12,740 bases of DNA, taken from Deltaproteobacteria bacterium (GTDB taxonomy: Bacteria; Desulfobacterota; Desulfobacteria; Desulfobacterales; C00003060). Shown one piece after another: positions 5,164-12,740 of this stretch. The notes under the pieces were generated by a model. It was not told the DNA's origin, searched no databases, and was given only the letters and a program-made list of their open reading frames with translations. The stretch spans positions 1 to 12,740 of the forward strand of contig JAFDFO010000038.1 of NCBI GenBank assembly GCA_019309815.1, written 5' to 3'. Made by a program: the position numbers and the translations under genes. The stretch's first letter is position 1; each line of letters starts with the position of its first letter.

Positions 5164-5941
5164 CGGTTCGCGCCAGATAACTGTCTATCATTTTCTTCAT
5201 TCCAAGTAAGCCATCAATCTCTCTGACCTCCAAAACCCACCACCTGCAGCCAATATCCTGCAACAGATCAAGACGGCCCTCAATCACTTCTATTCGCTCC
5301 GGCGGCATATGTCCGACACCAGGAATCTCTGTGTGGTAGACATGGGCGTTGAAAACACGATCAGTGTGGGGGGTGACAAAATCTTCTATGTTATAGTGAT
5401 GGCTGAAAATTGATTCAGAAGCGTGGGCATGGCCAATGTCAAAGGTCACCGCTGCTCCGCTTCTGCGAACAAGTTTCTCGAAGAGGTCGGGCCTGCTGGT
5501 CCAGCCCGAGGCCAGGTTTTCCAGGCAGACCTTCACACCGTGCGACGCACCGAATTGCACGACGCGAGCCAGGTTATCAGTGGTCGCCTCCCACGAAAGA
5601 GGCTCGGTAGAATCCCGACCCAGGCCAATATGAATTGTCAAGTATTGGCCTTTCACCTTAGAGACTAGCTGGATAATCCGACGGAAGGTCGTCTCAGCGG
5701 CCTTTGCCTCCGATGGGTCCTCGTGGCCCAGGTCTGTCCGGTAAAAGGGGCAGTGATAACGGACTTCAAGGGGGACCAGGGCGGATATGCTATTCAGCCA
5801 CTCTGTTTCTTGTTCAGGGGTGTCAGGCAAGGTACCTGTGTCAAAAGACCAGTCGATTCCAGAAAAGCCATGATCCAGAGCAAAAGTTCTGAGTTTGTTG
5901 ACCTCGGGAAAAATGTTGCACATTGCAAGTTTTGGGTTCAT
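5123..5941 (-). CDS. TIM-barrel sugar phosphate isomerase/epimerase family protein
   Basis: A 272-residue protein of the xylose-isomerase-like TIM-barrel superfamily (AP endonuclease 2 fold). Metal-ligand-type positions at the ends of the strands are visible: Glu141 in VCLENLASG, Asp168 and His171 in VTFDIGHAHA, His200 in VFNAHVYHTE, and Glu238 in WVLEVRE. IHIGLGRD (103-110) is a typical mid-barrel strand. Family members isomerise or epimerise sugars or hydroxyacids, or act as endonuclease IV; sequence alone does not set the substrate. It starts at ATG 5941 with GAGG 3 nt upstream on the minus strand. It is divergent from the Fe-S oxidoreductase gene and its 3' end overlaps the PP-loop gene. 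No signal peptide is present, so it should be cytoplasmic. Confidence 0.8.
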   Translation of the reverse strand: MNPKLAMCNIFPEVNKLRTFALDHGFSGIDWSFDTGTLPDTPEQETEWLNSISALVPLEVRYHCPFYRTDLGHEDPSEAKAAETTFRRIIQLVSKVKGQYLTIHIGLGRDSTEPLSWEATTDNLARVVQFGASHGVKVCLENLASGWTSRPDLFEKLVRRSGAAVTFDIGHAHASESIFSHHYNIEDFVTPHTDRVFNAHVYHTEIPGVGHMPPERIEVIEGRLDLLQDIGCRWWVLEVREIDGLLGMKKMIDSYLARTVNSEEPRQLSVDD

Positions 5942-6142
5942 GAGCCTCTATCCGTTTTTGGCGTTCATCCTTCAGTAGCATAAACGCCCCCGGCTTTAAA
6001 GGTCAGGTGCTTCTTGGGGAAAAGGAAGGCAGCCTTCACTGAGAGATGCTGGATGCCGTATTTTTTTTGAGGAGATTTTTCTCTGTGCTGTATTGTGATA
6101 TGAATAATAAGACGTTCGGCTGTCAGACTGCAGGAAAAAGTG
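5942..6142. other. Divergent intergenic region, isomerase-like and Fe-S oxidoreductase genes
   Basis: A 201-bp spacer that must contain two divergent promoters. It includes a T8 run (6061-6068) after an imperfect hairpin (GGCA...TGCC, 6030-6058). On the plus strand this resembles a weak terminator or leader attenuator, but nothing decisive is seen. Confidence 0.3.
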
Positions 6143-7492
6143 ATGGTGGAAACCGATTCAAACAAATGCAAGCGGTGTGGGCAATGCATGAGCGTGTGCC
6201 CTGTTTACCTGACTACCTTTCGGGAGGATGATGTAGCCCGGGGTAAGTTGGCCCTGCTTGAAAGAGTGGAAGCAGGGGCCATGAACCGGTCAAAGCGTTT
6301 TGAGGAAATCCTCTCACGGTGTCTTCTGTGCGGCGCATGTGCCCAGGTGTGTGCCAACCAGGTGCAAACCAGTCGTATCATGCAGGCAGGTCGGCAGCGC
6401 CTGTTTGAACTTGAAAAGAGTGGCCAAGCCGAAAGCGCTTTACTCAGGGTTGTGCGGGAAGGGCGCCTGAGCGCCAAGGGACTCCTCAAGGGCGGAGCGC
6501 TCCTTCAGGCCCTTGCCTGCAGAAAGATCCCTGAATCGAGCGGGCTTTATCTTCGCTTTCCCCTGTCCTATTTCACGGAAAGGCGCACGGTCCCGCCTAT
6601 TGCCTGGAATCCATTTATACATGCATTCAAATCGGAATCATCTGTTGAGACAGACGGCCCACGGATAGGATTGTTTGTGGGATGCGGTGCCAACTATCTC
6701 TTTCCAGATGTGGCCCGGGCCCTTGTGGGTATTTTGAAGCGTCTTGGAGCAACATTGGTTGTGCCAGAAAACCAGGTTTGCTGCGGGCTTCCCGCCTATG
6801 TCTCTGGTGATACCAAGACAGCGCAAAAGCTGGCCAAGAAGAATATCGAGGCATTTGAATCGCTTGAGCTTGACGCTATTTTGTCTGTGTGTGCGTCGTG
6901 TGGATCCCATCTAAAGGCCCTGCCCTCCCTCTTTTCCGATGAGCCTGCATCCCGTGATGCCGCATCATCAATTGCCAAAAAACACATGGACGCCATGACC
7001 TTTCTGGTAAACCACCTTGGTATTGAAAAATACCTTAAATCCCTTCGGCCAGCCAAGTCAGAAGAGCGCACAACTTTGCGGGTGGCGTACCATGACCCAT
7101 GTCATCTCAGGATTGGGCAGGGAGTAACCGACTCCCCCCGAAGACTCCTCAAGGCATTACCCGGCGTGGAGCTGTTAGAAACCGCGCACCCCGGGCAGTG
7201 TTGCGGCCATGGGGGAGATTTCAATCTTTCTCATTTCTCTCTATCTATGGAGATCTTGAATCGGCGAGTTACAGACTTGGACAAGGTGCAGCCGGATACG
7301 ATTGTCACGGGGTGTACAGGGTGTCTTCTGCAGTTGACGGAAGGTGTGAGTCGAGGCGGGTTGTCAGGGAGAATTGAGGTCTGTCACCCTCTAGTGTTAG
7401 CAGAAAAGGTTATTGAATCCTGTCTGACTCCAACTCGGCGTAGACAAGATCCTCCAATATCTCAAGCTCAACATACTGGTGCTGGGCAATAG
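6143..7492 (+). CDS. GlcF/GlpC-type Fe-S oxidoreductase (CCG-domain protein)
   Basis: A 449-residue protein with two N-terminal 4Fe-4S ferredoxin motifs (Cys9/12/15/19, and Cys60/63/66/70) followed by two CCG (cysteine-rich) domains. Domain one has VGCG (181), CCGLP (213-214) and CASCG (250-253). Domain two has DPCH (320), CCGHG (353-354) and CTGC (391-394). This layout is that of the glycolate oxidase Fe-S subunit GlcF and of LutA/GlpC relatives, which pass electrons from an FAD-linked hydroxyacid dehydrogenase to the quinone pool or to heterodisulfide reductase-like partners. No FAD subunit gene is adjacent, so the partner is unknown. GTG 6140 is also possible, but ATG 6143 lies 7 nt after AGGA and is preferred. 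All cluster cysteines are encoded as Cys, with no Sec. The C-terminal 83 bp overlaps the small minus-strand gene. Confidence 0.87.
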   Translation: MVETDSNKCKRCGQCMSVCPVYLTTFREDDVARGKLALLERVEAGAMNRSKRFEEILSRCLLCGACAQVCANQVQTSRIMQAGRQRLFELEKSGQAESALLRVVREGRLSAKGLLKGGALLQALACRKIPESSGLYLRFPLSYFTERRTVPPIAWNPFIHAFKSESSVETDGPRIGLFVGCGANYLFPDVARALVGILKRLGATLVVPENQVCCGLPAYVSGDTKTAQKLAKKNIEAFESLELDAILSVCASCGSHLKALPSLFSDEPASRDAASSIAKKHMDAMTFLVNHLGIEKYLKSLRPAKSEERTTLRVAYHDPCHLRIGQGVTDSPRRLLKALPGVELLETAHPGQCCGHGGDFNLSHFSLSMEILNRRVTDLDKVQPDTIVTGCTGCLLQLTEGVSRGGLSGRIEVCHPLVLAEKVIESCLTPTRRRQDPPISQAQHTGAGQ

Positions 7493-7607
7493 CACACCGA
7501 ATGTTTAACTGACACCAGTCCCGGCAAATGGCGTCGTCAGGGTCGTAGTGTCCAAAACAATCAAACCTGTCTTTCAGTCGCTGTGAATGAAGGTTTTTCT
7601 TTTTCAT
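7410..7607 (-). CDS. Small four-cysteine protein, function unknown
   Basis: A 65-residue protein with a basic N-terminus (MKKKN), then FDCFGHYDPDDAIC, then RDWCQLNIRCAIA, and an acidic, Leu-rich tail. The four Cys (C-x11-C-x3-C-x5-C) could bind zinc or an Fe-S cluster; this is inference. Its ATG (7605-7607) overlaps the stop of the upstream inositol-monophosphatase-family gene in an ATGA arrangement, which argues strongly for a real, translationally coupled gene. Its last 83 bp are antisense to the end of the Fe-S oxidoreductase gene. The sequence looks familiar as a short CFG-type Cys protein of anaerobic Proteobacteria, but no named family can be assigned. Confidence 0.62.
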   Translation of the reverse strand: MKKKNLHSQRLKDRFDCFGHYDPDDAICRDWCQLNIRCAIAQHQYVELEILEDLVYAELESDRIQ

Positions 7608-8383
7608 GGCAAATTCAGAAGCTCTGTCATCTCCTGGTGGATTAGGCTATTTGTAGCCAGGATTTCTTTTTTGTCAATGCTATAATTTCCGTTTGAGAAG
7701 TCAGTGACCTGTCCCCCGGCTTCCTGGACGATAATCCAACCTGCCGCTGTATCCCATGGATGGAGGTTCTGTTCCCAGAATCCGTCAAACCTGCCACAGG
7801 CCACGTAGCACAGATCCAAAGCCGCTGAGCCCAGCCGGCGAACCCCCTGCGCAGCCAAAAGAAATGTCTCAAGCCGCTGCATTAAAGGACTAATCACAGA
7901 CTCAAGATCATAAGGAAAACCTGTGACGAGCAGACTCTCACGGACAGTCCTGGTGCTCGAGACACGGATGGGGCGGCCATTCAGTTCAGCACCCTGCCCG
8001 CGCATTGCACAAAAGAGCTCTCCGACAACCGGACTCAGGATCAGGCCAAAGGCCATCTCCCCTTCATGAGCAAAGGCAATGGAAACGGTAAACTCGGGAA
8101 GGTTGTGAGCGTAGTTGGTGGTGCCGTCCAGAGGGTCTATGATCCACTCATGGGGATCCGCCCCTGGTGTCACGCCACTTTCCTCGGCGAGAATGGTGTG
8201 GTCCGGAAATGCGCTCCGAATAACCTCAATAATGGCCTTTTCAGATGCCACATCCGATTCGGTCACCAAGTCAATGGTGCCCTTCTTTTCCACGTTGTGG
8301 ATTCCGCCCCAGTTCCGGTAAAGAATTTCGCCTGCTCGCGCTGCAGCCGCCACAGCAACATCTCTGACTTTTTCCAGATCCAC
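7604..8383 (-). CDS. Inositol monophosphatase family protein
   Basis: A 259-residue member of the Mg2+-dependent, Li+-sensitive phosphatase superfamily (IMPase/SuhB/CysQ/FBPase). Metal-binding motifs are complete: LAEESG (Glu67/Glu68), WIIDPLDGTTNY (80-91, with Asp83, Asp86 and Gly-Thr), and HPWDTAAGW (Asp211). The length is typical for IMPase. Candidate substrates are inositol phosphate, fructose-1,6-bisphosphate, or 3'-phosphoadenosine 5'-phosphate; the sequence seen does not decide. It starts at GTG 8383 without a recognisable ribosome binding site; a sigma70-like promoter just upstream would place the transcript start at or next to the GTG. The downstream small Cys protein overlaps it by ATGA. 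Confidence 0.9.
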   Translation of the reverse strand: MDLEKVRDVAVAAAARAGEILYRNWGGIHNVEKKGTIDLVTESDVASEKAIIEVIRSAFPDHTILAEESGVTPGADPHEWIIDPLDGTTNYAHNLPEFTVSIAFAHEGEMAFGLILSPVVGELFCAMRGQGAELNGRPIRVSSTRTVRESLLVTGFPYDLESVISPLMQRLETFLLAAQGVRRLGSAALDLCYVACGRFDGFWEQNLHPWDTAAGWIIVQEAGGQVTDFSNGNYSIDKKEILATNSLIHQEMTELLNLP

Positions 8384-8389
8384 GAGCTA

Positions 8390-8418
8390 AATTTACAGGA
8401 TTCCAAATGGCAAGTCAA
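8390..8418 (-). promoter_or_regulatory. Candidate sigma70 promoter for the phosphatase operon
   Basis: On the minus strand TTGACT (8413-8418) and TAAATT (8390-8395) are separated by 17 bp. The predicted start would be near 8383, at the GTG codon, suggesting a leaderless or very short-leader message. The match is good but based on consensus alone. Confidence 0.35.
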
Positions 8419-8443
8419 CCAGAAGTTGGGTCTATAAATAGGC

Positions 8444-8475
8444 TGGAGTATTGGAGTGGTGGAGTACTGGAGTAT
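8444..8475 (+). repeat. Tandem repeat, 4 x 8 bp (TGGAGTNN)
   Basis: Four contiguous 8-bp units (TGGAGTAT, TGGAGTGG, TGGAGTAC, TGGAGTAT) lie in the 210-bp gap between two minus-strand genes. They may be slippage-prone intergenic sequence or a binding array. The rest of the gap (8384-8593) shows no ORF or hairpin of note apart from the promoter candidate. Confidence 0.6.
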
Positions 8476-8593
8476 TGAAAGCACAAAACCCGAAGTCGCA
8501 AACCAATATCATCTTGCACAAATAACTTCTGGTCCCTTTTTGGTCATTGGTTATGGCGGCTGCGCCTTGAGAACAGTAGGAATTTGGGATTTC

Positions 8594-9151
8594 TCAAGAG
8601 GCGCGACGTGCATCAGCAGCCAGATCGAGGCGTTCAAGAACGGCCTTGAGCTGCTCCCCTGGGTGCGCCTCTCGGACGAGGATGCCGCGCGTGATGTCCG
8701 GATGCTGTAGAAGGGTACTGCTCCGTGTAAGCAGTACACGTCCCTGTTGGATAGCTACATCGACGAGGCTTTCAGGGTCGGCATCATTGTCGTGCAGGCA
8801 ATCAAAACAAAAGAACCGCAGGTATTTTGCCAGTTGGCCAAGTTGTGAATCTGCGACAAATCGCAAGTCACGCAAAGGGTCCGGCCTCAGATGATTGGCG
8901 GAGCGGATGTCGAGGGACTCAAACACAGGATACGCGCTGACGCGCTCACCGCCCCGAAGGGGATGTGAGAAGCTTACCGAATCCCCATTGACGAGGATCA
9001 TGTCAATCCGGCTATCAGGAACTCCCAGCGATTGGATCACGTCCTTGACGGTGCTTTGTAGTTGAAAAGAGACAGAGAAATCCCTTTTTCTCCTCTGAAC
9101 CGGGAGAAAATCGTTCAGCTCTTCGTAGAATCGAAAGGTTGCCTTGGGCAT
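8594..9151 (-). CDS. Mut7-C domain protein with ubiquitin-like N-terminus, lacking the zinc ribbon
   Basis: A 185-residue protein of two parts. Residues 1-80 look like the ThiS/MoaD-like ubiquitin fold that precedes Mut7-C domains (ILVNGDSVSFSHPLRGGERVSAYP). Residues 95-175 are the Mut7-C PIN-like RNase domain: RFVADSQLGQLAKYLRFFCFDC with Asp101, then DNDAD, and VLLTRS. Relatives usually continue into a zinc ribbon with two CxxC pairs, giving about 230-250 residues. Here the chain stops just after the RNase domain (LDLAADARRAS), and none of the three frames downstream contains the ribbon. The RNase function is known only by family inference. It is on the same strand as, and 210 bp upstream of, the phosphatase gene. 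The ribosome binding site is weak. Confidence 0.78.
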   Translation of the reverse strand: MPKATFRFYEELNDFLPVQRRKRDFSVSFQLQSTVKDVIQSLGVPDSRIDMILVNGDSVSFSHPLRGGERVSAYPVFESLDIRSANHLRPDPLRDLRFVADSQLGQLAKYLRFFCFDCLHDNDADPESLVDVAIQQGRVLLTRSSTLLQHPDITRGILVREAHPGEQLKAVLERLDLAADARRAS

Positions 9152-9199
9152 GATGAAGAAATACTGTCTCTATCGGTCAAAAATACGGTCTTCACCCTA

Positions 9200-9228
9200 T
9201 TGCTCTTTATATCATCACCATGTATGAA
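9200..9228 (+). promoter_or_regulatory. Candidate sigma70 promoter for the transglycosylase gene
   Basis: TTGCTC (9200-9205) and TATGAA (9223-9228) are separated by 17 bp. A start near 9235 would give a leader of about 24 nt before ATG 9259 and would exclude the upstream ATG 9220. Consensus only. Confidence 0.3.
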
Positions 9229-9258
9229 TATACAACAATTCGACAGAATGGATTTAAG

Positions 9259-10437
9259 ATGAAAACAGAGAAACTATTGCGATGGGGATTAAGGGCCCTC
9301 TGGGCATTGGGGCTGTTGATAGTTGTAGCCAATCCGGCTCACGGGGCAGAACTGGAACCAGCTCAGTTCCCTTCCCTGATTTCGTCTATCAGGGCTTTGG
9401 GACCGCTGGAGTTCTGCGGGGAACCCGCGTCCCTTGAGACTCCAGAGACTCGAGAGCGACTGGAAAAGGAAGTCATGCTCTACGTATGGAGCAGGCCTCA
9501 GGTGGTTCTTTGGCTGAAACGCTCCACTCGCTACTTCCCCCACATCGAGACAATGCTCAGAGAGGCTGAGGTGCCGGACGATCTCAAGTATGTTGCGGTC
9601 GTGGAAAGCGCTCTACTACCTTATGTACGCTCCAGGAAAAAGGCGGTTGGTTTCTGGCAATTCCTGGCAAGTACGGGCCGGAGATATGGGTTGGTCATCA
9701 ATGGACGTATTGACCAGCGGCGGAATCTTTTTGCTTCAACGCAGGCGGCTATTCGGTATTTGAAGGACCTCCATGCCATGTTCGGTTCATGGACTCTGGC
9801 CGTTGCAGCATATAACATGGGTGAAGACGGGCTCATGGCCGAAATCATGGAACAGGGAACCACCGACTACTATAGCCTCTATCTTCCCGTTGAGACTCAG
9901 AGATTCGTTTTGCGTATACTTGCAGTCAAGCTGATTCTTTCCGACCCCGCAATGTTTGGCTTCGAACTCACTGAAGAAGACTACTATCCTCGATTGGCAT
10001 TCGATGAGGTGCAGGTGGATTGCTCAGAAAACACGCCAATCAGAATTATTGCCCAGGCAGCAAAAACGCACTTCAAAGTTATTAAGGATCTCAATCCGGA
10101 AATCAGAGGTCACTACCTCGCTTCGGGGTCCCACGATCTCTTGATACCGAAAGGGGCTTCAGAGGGTTTTCATGCACGTCTTCGACGCCTCGAAAAGGTG
10201 TACTTGGCAGAAAAACGGGGGCAAATCTATGTGATAAAGAGGGGCGACAACCTGTCTCTAATTGCGGAGGATCTGAATATTCCCCTGTCTACCCTTATTA
10301 TCTGCAACGATCTTGATCCAAGGCGGCCGATCCATCCGGGCAATGAGTTGTTCATCTGTAACGAGGGAACAAAACCAAAAACTACCAATGCGGAGAAAAC
10401 CAAAAAAAGAACTAAGAAGGATGCCCCCGCCAATTAA
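9259..10437 (+). CDS. MltD-like membrane-exported lytic murein transglycosylase with LysM
   Basis: A 392-residue peptidoglycan-cleaving enzyme. Residues 1-29 form a signal peptide (basic start, hydrophobic LRALWALGLLIVVA, cleavage after AHG). This favours ATG 9259 over ATG 9220, which would put 13 polar residues ahead of it. The SLT domain is about residues 105-195: AVVESALLPYVRSRKKAVGF has the expected catalytic Glu116, then WQFLASTGRRYGL, and AVAAYNMGEDG. A degenerate LysM-like stretch (about 262-298) precedes a good C-terminal LysM (323-367: YVIKRGDNLSLIAEDLNIPLS). E. coli MltD is a lipoprotein, but no lipobox Cys is present here, so this form would be soluble in the periplasm or held by LysM. 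The C-terminus is Lys/Thr-rich (KPKTTNAEKTKKRTKKD). It is divergent from the Mut7-C gene. Confidence 0.88.
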   Translation: MKTEKLLRWGLRALWALGLLIVVANPAHGAELEPAQFPSLISSIRALGPLEFCGEPASLETPETRERLEKEVMLYVWSRPQVVLWLKRSTRYFPHIETMLREAEVPDDLKYVAVVESALLPYVRSRKKAVGFWQFLASTGRRYGLVINGRIDQRRNLFASTQAAIRYLKDLHAMFGSWTLAVAAYNMGEDGLMAEIMEQGTTDYYSLYLPVETQRFVLRILAVKLILSDPAMFGFELTEEDYYPRLAFDEVQVDCSENTPIRIIAQAAKTHFKVIKDLNPEIRGHYLASGSHDLLIPKGASEGFHARLRRLEKVYLAEKRGQIYVIKRGDNLSLIAEDLNIPLSTLIICNDLDPRRPIHPGNELFICNEGTKPKTTNAEKTKKRTKKDAPAN

Positions 10438-10481
10438 GCGTCTTCTGCTTTTGTGATCCGGCCTTTCTCCGGTCAAATCGA

Positions 10482-10510
10482 TTGACATCTCCCTGCCTGT
10501 CCGTTAACTT
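10482..10510 (+). promoter_or_regulatory. Candidate sigma70 promoter for recD2
   Basis: A perfect TTGACA (10482-10487) and TAACTT (10505-10510) with a 17-bp spacer lie 48 bp before the recD2 ATG. The -35 is exact but the -10 is poor (3/6). Confidence 0.4.
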
Positions 10511-10557
10511 CCCGCTTCAAATCCGCTTGTTTACTGTACTTGATATGGAAGCATAGT

Positions 10558-12740
10558 ATGTCTGAAACCCTTGAAGGCCATCTGGAACGAATTGTCTACG
10601 CCAGCGAACGTGACCACTACACGGTAGCGAAGTTGAAGGTCCCTGGAGACGGGGAACTGATAACCATAGTCGGCCAGCTGGCCGGAATAACTCCAGGACA
10701 GGAGCTTAAACTCTCAGGAGACTGGGAGACCCATCCAAAATACGGCCAGCAGTTCAAGGCCGCCAGTTTCAGCGTCAGTATGCCCGCCCAGATCCACGGA
10801 ATTCGGAAATACCTGGGGTCAGGCATGATCCGAGGCATTGGCCCTGCACTAGCTCAACGACTAGTCGACCGTTTCGGAGAAAAGACGCTGCAGGTTATTG
10901 AGCGCTCTCCCAAGAAGCTCCTCAAAGTAGAAGGAATCGGAGAAAAACGCCTCAAGGACATACGTGAGGCGTGGGACAGTCAGAGAGACGTCAGAGACGT
11001 CATGATCTTTCTGCAGGGTCACGGCGTGAGCACCGGGTATAGCGCCAAGATATTCAAGCAGTACGGTCAGGACGCCATTCGGGTTGTACAGGAAAACCCT
11101 TATCGACTCGGAGCCGACATATTTGGCATCGGCTTTCTTATAGCCGACCAAATTGCGCAAAAGATTGGTATTCCCAAAGACGCCATGATCAGGGCTGAGG
11201 CGGGAATTCTTCATTTGCTAACCAAGGTAACGGACGAAGGCCACGTATTGCTCCTCAATGATCAGCTTCTGGACAGGGCGGAAGCACTCCTTGACATAGA
11301 CCGAGACCAACTTGAAGCAGCAGTGGGCAATCTAAGTGCAGACGGCCACATCGTCCTTGAAGATTTTGAAGATGGGAACAATCTGCCATATCCGATGAAA
11401 GCCGTTTACCTGAAGGCATTTCATACCGCTGAAGTCGGCCTGGCCAATCGCCTAATGGCCCTGTTTTCCGTACCGATCAAAGACATTGGCATTGATGCCA
11501 CGAAGATAGAAAACCTGGTCCAACGCAGACTCGCTATTATACTCTCAGAAGAACAGTGGATTGGCTTGCAGACAGCCATTTCCCGGAAGGTATCGATCAT
11601 CACTGGCGGACCGGGCACCGGCAAGACCACCTTGGTGAAAGCCATTTTGGCTATTCTTGAAGCCGCGGGGAAACAAGTGATGCTTTGTGCACCAACAGGC
11701 CGCGCGGCCAAGCGGCTTTCTGAGGTCACGGGGCGGGAGGCAAAGACCATTCACCGCTTGCTTGGGTATAACTTCAAGATCGGTGGGTTTAAGAAGAACG
11801 AGAAAGACCCCCTTGACACCAATGTGGTGATTGTGGATGAAGCATCGATGGTAGATACATTTCTGATGTTTCACCTTGTAAAAGCCCTCCCCATGACTGC
11901 TGTCTTGATCCTGGTGGGAGACGTGGATCAGCTCCCTTCAGTAGGCCCTGGAAATGTACTGCGTGATATTATCGACTCTGAACAGGTTCCCGTTGTATTC
12001 TTGAAAGAGATCTTCAGACAGGCCCAGGAAAGCCTCATCATTGTCAATGCCCATAGAATCAACAGAGGGATGTCACCGACCATTGAGGATTCTGATCGTG
12101 ATCTTATTCAGGATTTCTACTTCATCCAGCAAGAGGACCCTCAAAGGGTGCTTTCCACTATATTGGAGCTTTGCTGTGACCGGATCCCGGATCGCTTTAG
12201 TCTGGACCCGTTGACAGATATCCAGGTTCTGAGCCCAATGCATAAAGGAATCATAGGCACAATGAATTTGAATCGTGTCCTGCAGGACGCCTTGAACCCG
12301 TCCCACGACATTGTTGAACGCACCGGCTATCACTTCAGGCGCGGGGACAAGGTGATGCAGATTCGAAATAACTATGTGAAAGGCGTCTTCAACGGAGATA
12401 TCGGGACGATCAGCCAAATTGATCGCAACAAGCAGCGGATCATCGTGAAATACAACGACCGCTCTGTGGACTATGAGTTTTTCGAGCTGGATGAGCTTAT
12501 ACTCGCCTATGCCGTATCCGTGCACAAGTCTCAGGGATCAGAGTATCGAGCCGTAATCATGCCGGTGATGACCCAGCACTTTATTTTGCTCCAGAGAAAC
12601 CTTATATATACGGGGGTGACTCGGGCAAAAGAGCTGGTGGTGCTTATTGGCACGAGACAGGCCTTGGCCATCGCCCTGAAGAATGACAAGCCACAAAAAC
12701 GCATGACGCGCCTTTGCCACAGAATGAAGGGAATGCGGAA
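10558..12740 (+). CDS. recD2: RecD2-type ATP-dependent DNA helicase (3' end cut by window)
   Basis: Frame 1 is open for 727 codons from ATG 10558 to the window end with no stop; the family is usually about 720-750 residues, so only a short tail is missing. It is a superfamily 1B 5'-3' helicase. An N-terminal OB-like domain (LEGHLERIVYASERDHYTVAKL) is followed by helix-hairpin-helix segments (GIGPALAQRLVDRFG, and VEGIGEKRLKDI). Helicase motifs are Walker A GGPGTGKTT (350-358), APTGRAAKRLSE, Walker B DEAS (427-430), GDVDQLPSVGPG (454-465), EIFRQ, VHKSQGSEY (655-663), and YTGVTRAKE (about 684-692). The N-terminal extension marks RecD2 as opposed to RecBCD-associated RecD; RecD2 acts in replication-fork and mismatch-related repair without RecB or RecC. 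GGAAG lies 6 nt before the ATG. It follows the transglycosylase gene by 120 bp and has its own candidate promoter. Confidence 0.95.
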   Translation, partial: MSETLEGHLERIVYASERDHYTVAKLKVPGDGELITIVGQLAGITPGQELKLSGDWETHPKYGQQFKAASFSVSMPAQIHGIRKYLGSGMIRGIGPALAQRLVDRFGEKTLQVIERSPKKLLKVEGIGEKRLKDIREAWDSQRDVRDVMIFLQGHGVSTGYSAKIFKQYGQDAIRVVQENPYRLGADIFGIGFLIADQIAQKIGIPKDAMIRAEAGILHLLTKVTDEGHVLLLNDQLLDRAEALLDIDRDQLEAAVGNLSADGHIVLEDFEDGNNLPYPMKAVYLKAFHTAEVGLANRLMALFSVPIKDIGIDATKIENLVQRRLAIILSEEQWIGLQTAISRKVSIITGGPGTGKTTLVKAILAILEAAGKQVMLCAPTGRAAKRLSEVTGREAKTIHRLLGYNFKIGGFKKNEKDPLDTNVVIVDEASMVDTFLMFHLVKALPMTAVLILVGDVDQLPSVGPGNVLRDIIDSEQVPVVFLKEIFRQAQESLIIVNAHRINRGMSPTIEDSDRDLIQDFYFIQQEDPQRVLSTILELCCDRIPDRFSLDPLTDIQVLSPMHKGIIGTMNLNRVLQDALNPSHDIVERTGYHFRRGDKVMQIRNNYVKGVFNGDIGTISQIDRNKQRIIVKYNDRSVDYEFFELDELILAYAVSVHKSQGSEYRAVIMPVMTQHFILLQRNLIYTGVTRAKELVVLIGTRQALAIALKNDKPQKRMTRLCHRMKGMR

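Noticed and set aside
6030..6068. Imperfect hairpin followed by eight T as an intrinsic terminator.
   Set aside because: No plus-strand gene ends upstream and the stem has a mismatch; at most a leader attenuator, left within the intergenic note.
10455..10475. CCGG...CCGG hairpin after the transglycosylase gene as a terminator.
   Set aside because: Only 4 bp pair, and no T-run follows.

Overview
The window reads as chromosomal DNA of a selenocysteine-using anaerobe, most likely a deltaproteobacterium (Desulfobacterota). The reasons are a selD gene beside sulfur/selenium-type transport and sulfurtransferase genes, a MOT1-type molybdate/sulfate permease, a ferredoxin-type Fe-S oxidoreductase, and UGA codons that appear to be recoded inside an otherwise normal gene. 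This placement is inferred from gene content, not from a phylogenetic marker.

Left part (1-5163), a selenium/sulfur/molybdenum neighbourhood. It opens with the C-terminal three quarters of selD (selenophosphate synthetase). An exported rhodanese follows, then a MOT1-family permease on the opposite strand. Next come the two halves of a YeeE/YedE-type transporter. The second half (3403-4299) is the highlight. It is one continuous reading frame with two internal TGA codons, and it continues into a periplasmic TlpA-like thioredoxin domain. Each TGA is followed, 18 and 23 nt later, by a GC-rich hairpin with a G-rich 3-nt loop, which is the spacing and loop type of a bacterial SECIS element. The second TGA falls exactly where the YeeE/YedE repeat has its conserved Cys, and the first creates a Cys-Pro-Thr-Sec (CxxU) motif. 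Read conventionally, the gene would be split into unrelated-looking fragments. A PP-loop ATPase-like protein with a CxxC motif follows immediately in the same frame.

Middle part (5123-9151). A TIM-barrel isomerase/epimerase-like gene (minus) is divergent from a GlcF/GlpC-type Fe-S oxidoreductase (plus). A minus-strand run then encodes a Mut7-C domain protein lacking its usual zinc-ribbon tail, an inositol-monophosphatase-family protein, and a small four-cysteine protein coupled to it by an ATGA overlap.

Right part (9259-12740). An exported MltD-like lytic transglycosylase with LysM is followed by a nearly complete RecD2-type helicase that runs off the window end.

Non-coding features include an 18-bp perfect inverted repeat (MITE/REPIN-like) between the permease and the transporter, a 4 x 8-bp tandem repeat, and three candidate promoters. 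Two convergent gene pairs overlap at their 3' ends. No tRNA, rRNA, CRISPR array or transposase was seen, and selA, selB and tRNA-Sec are not in the window.
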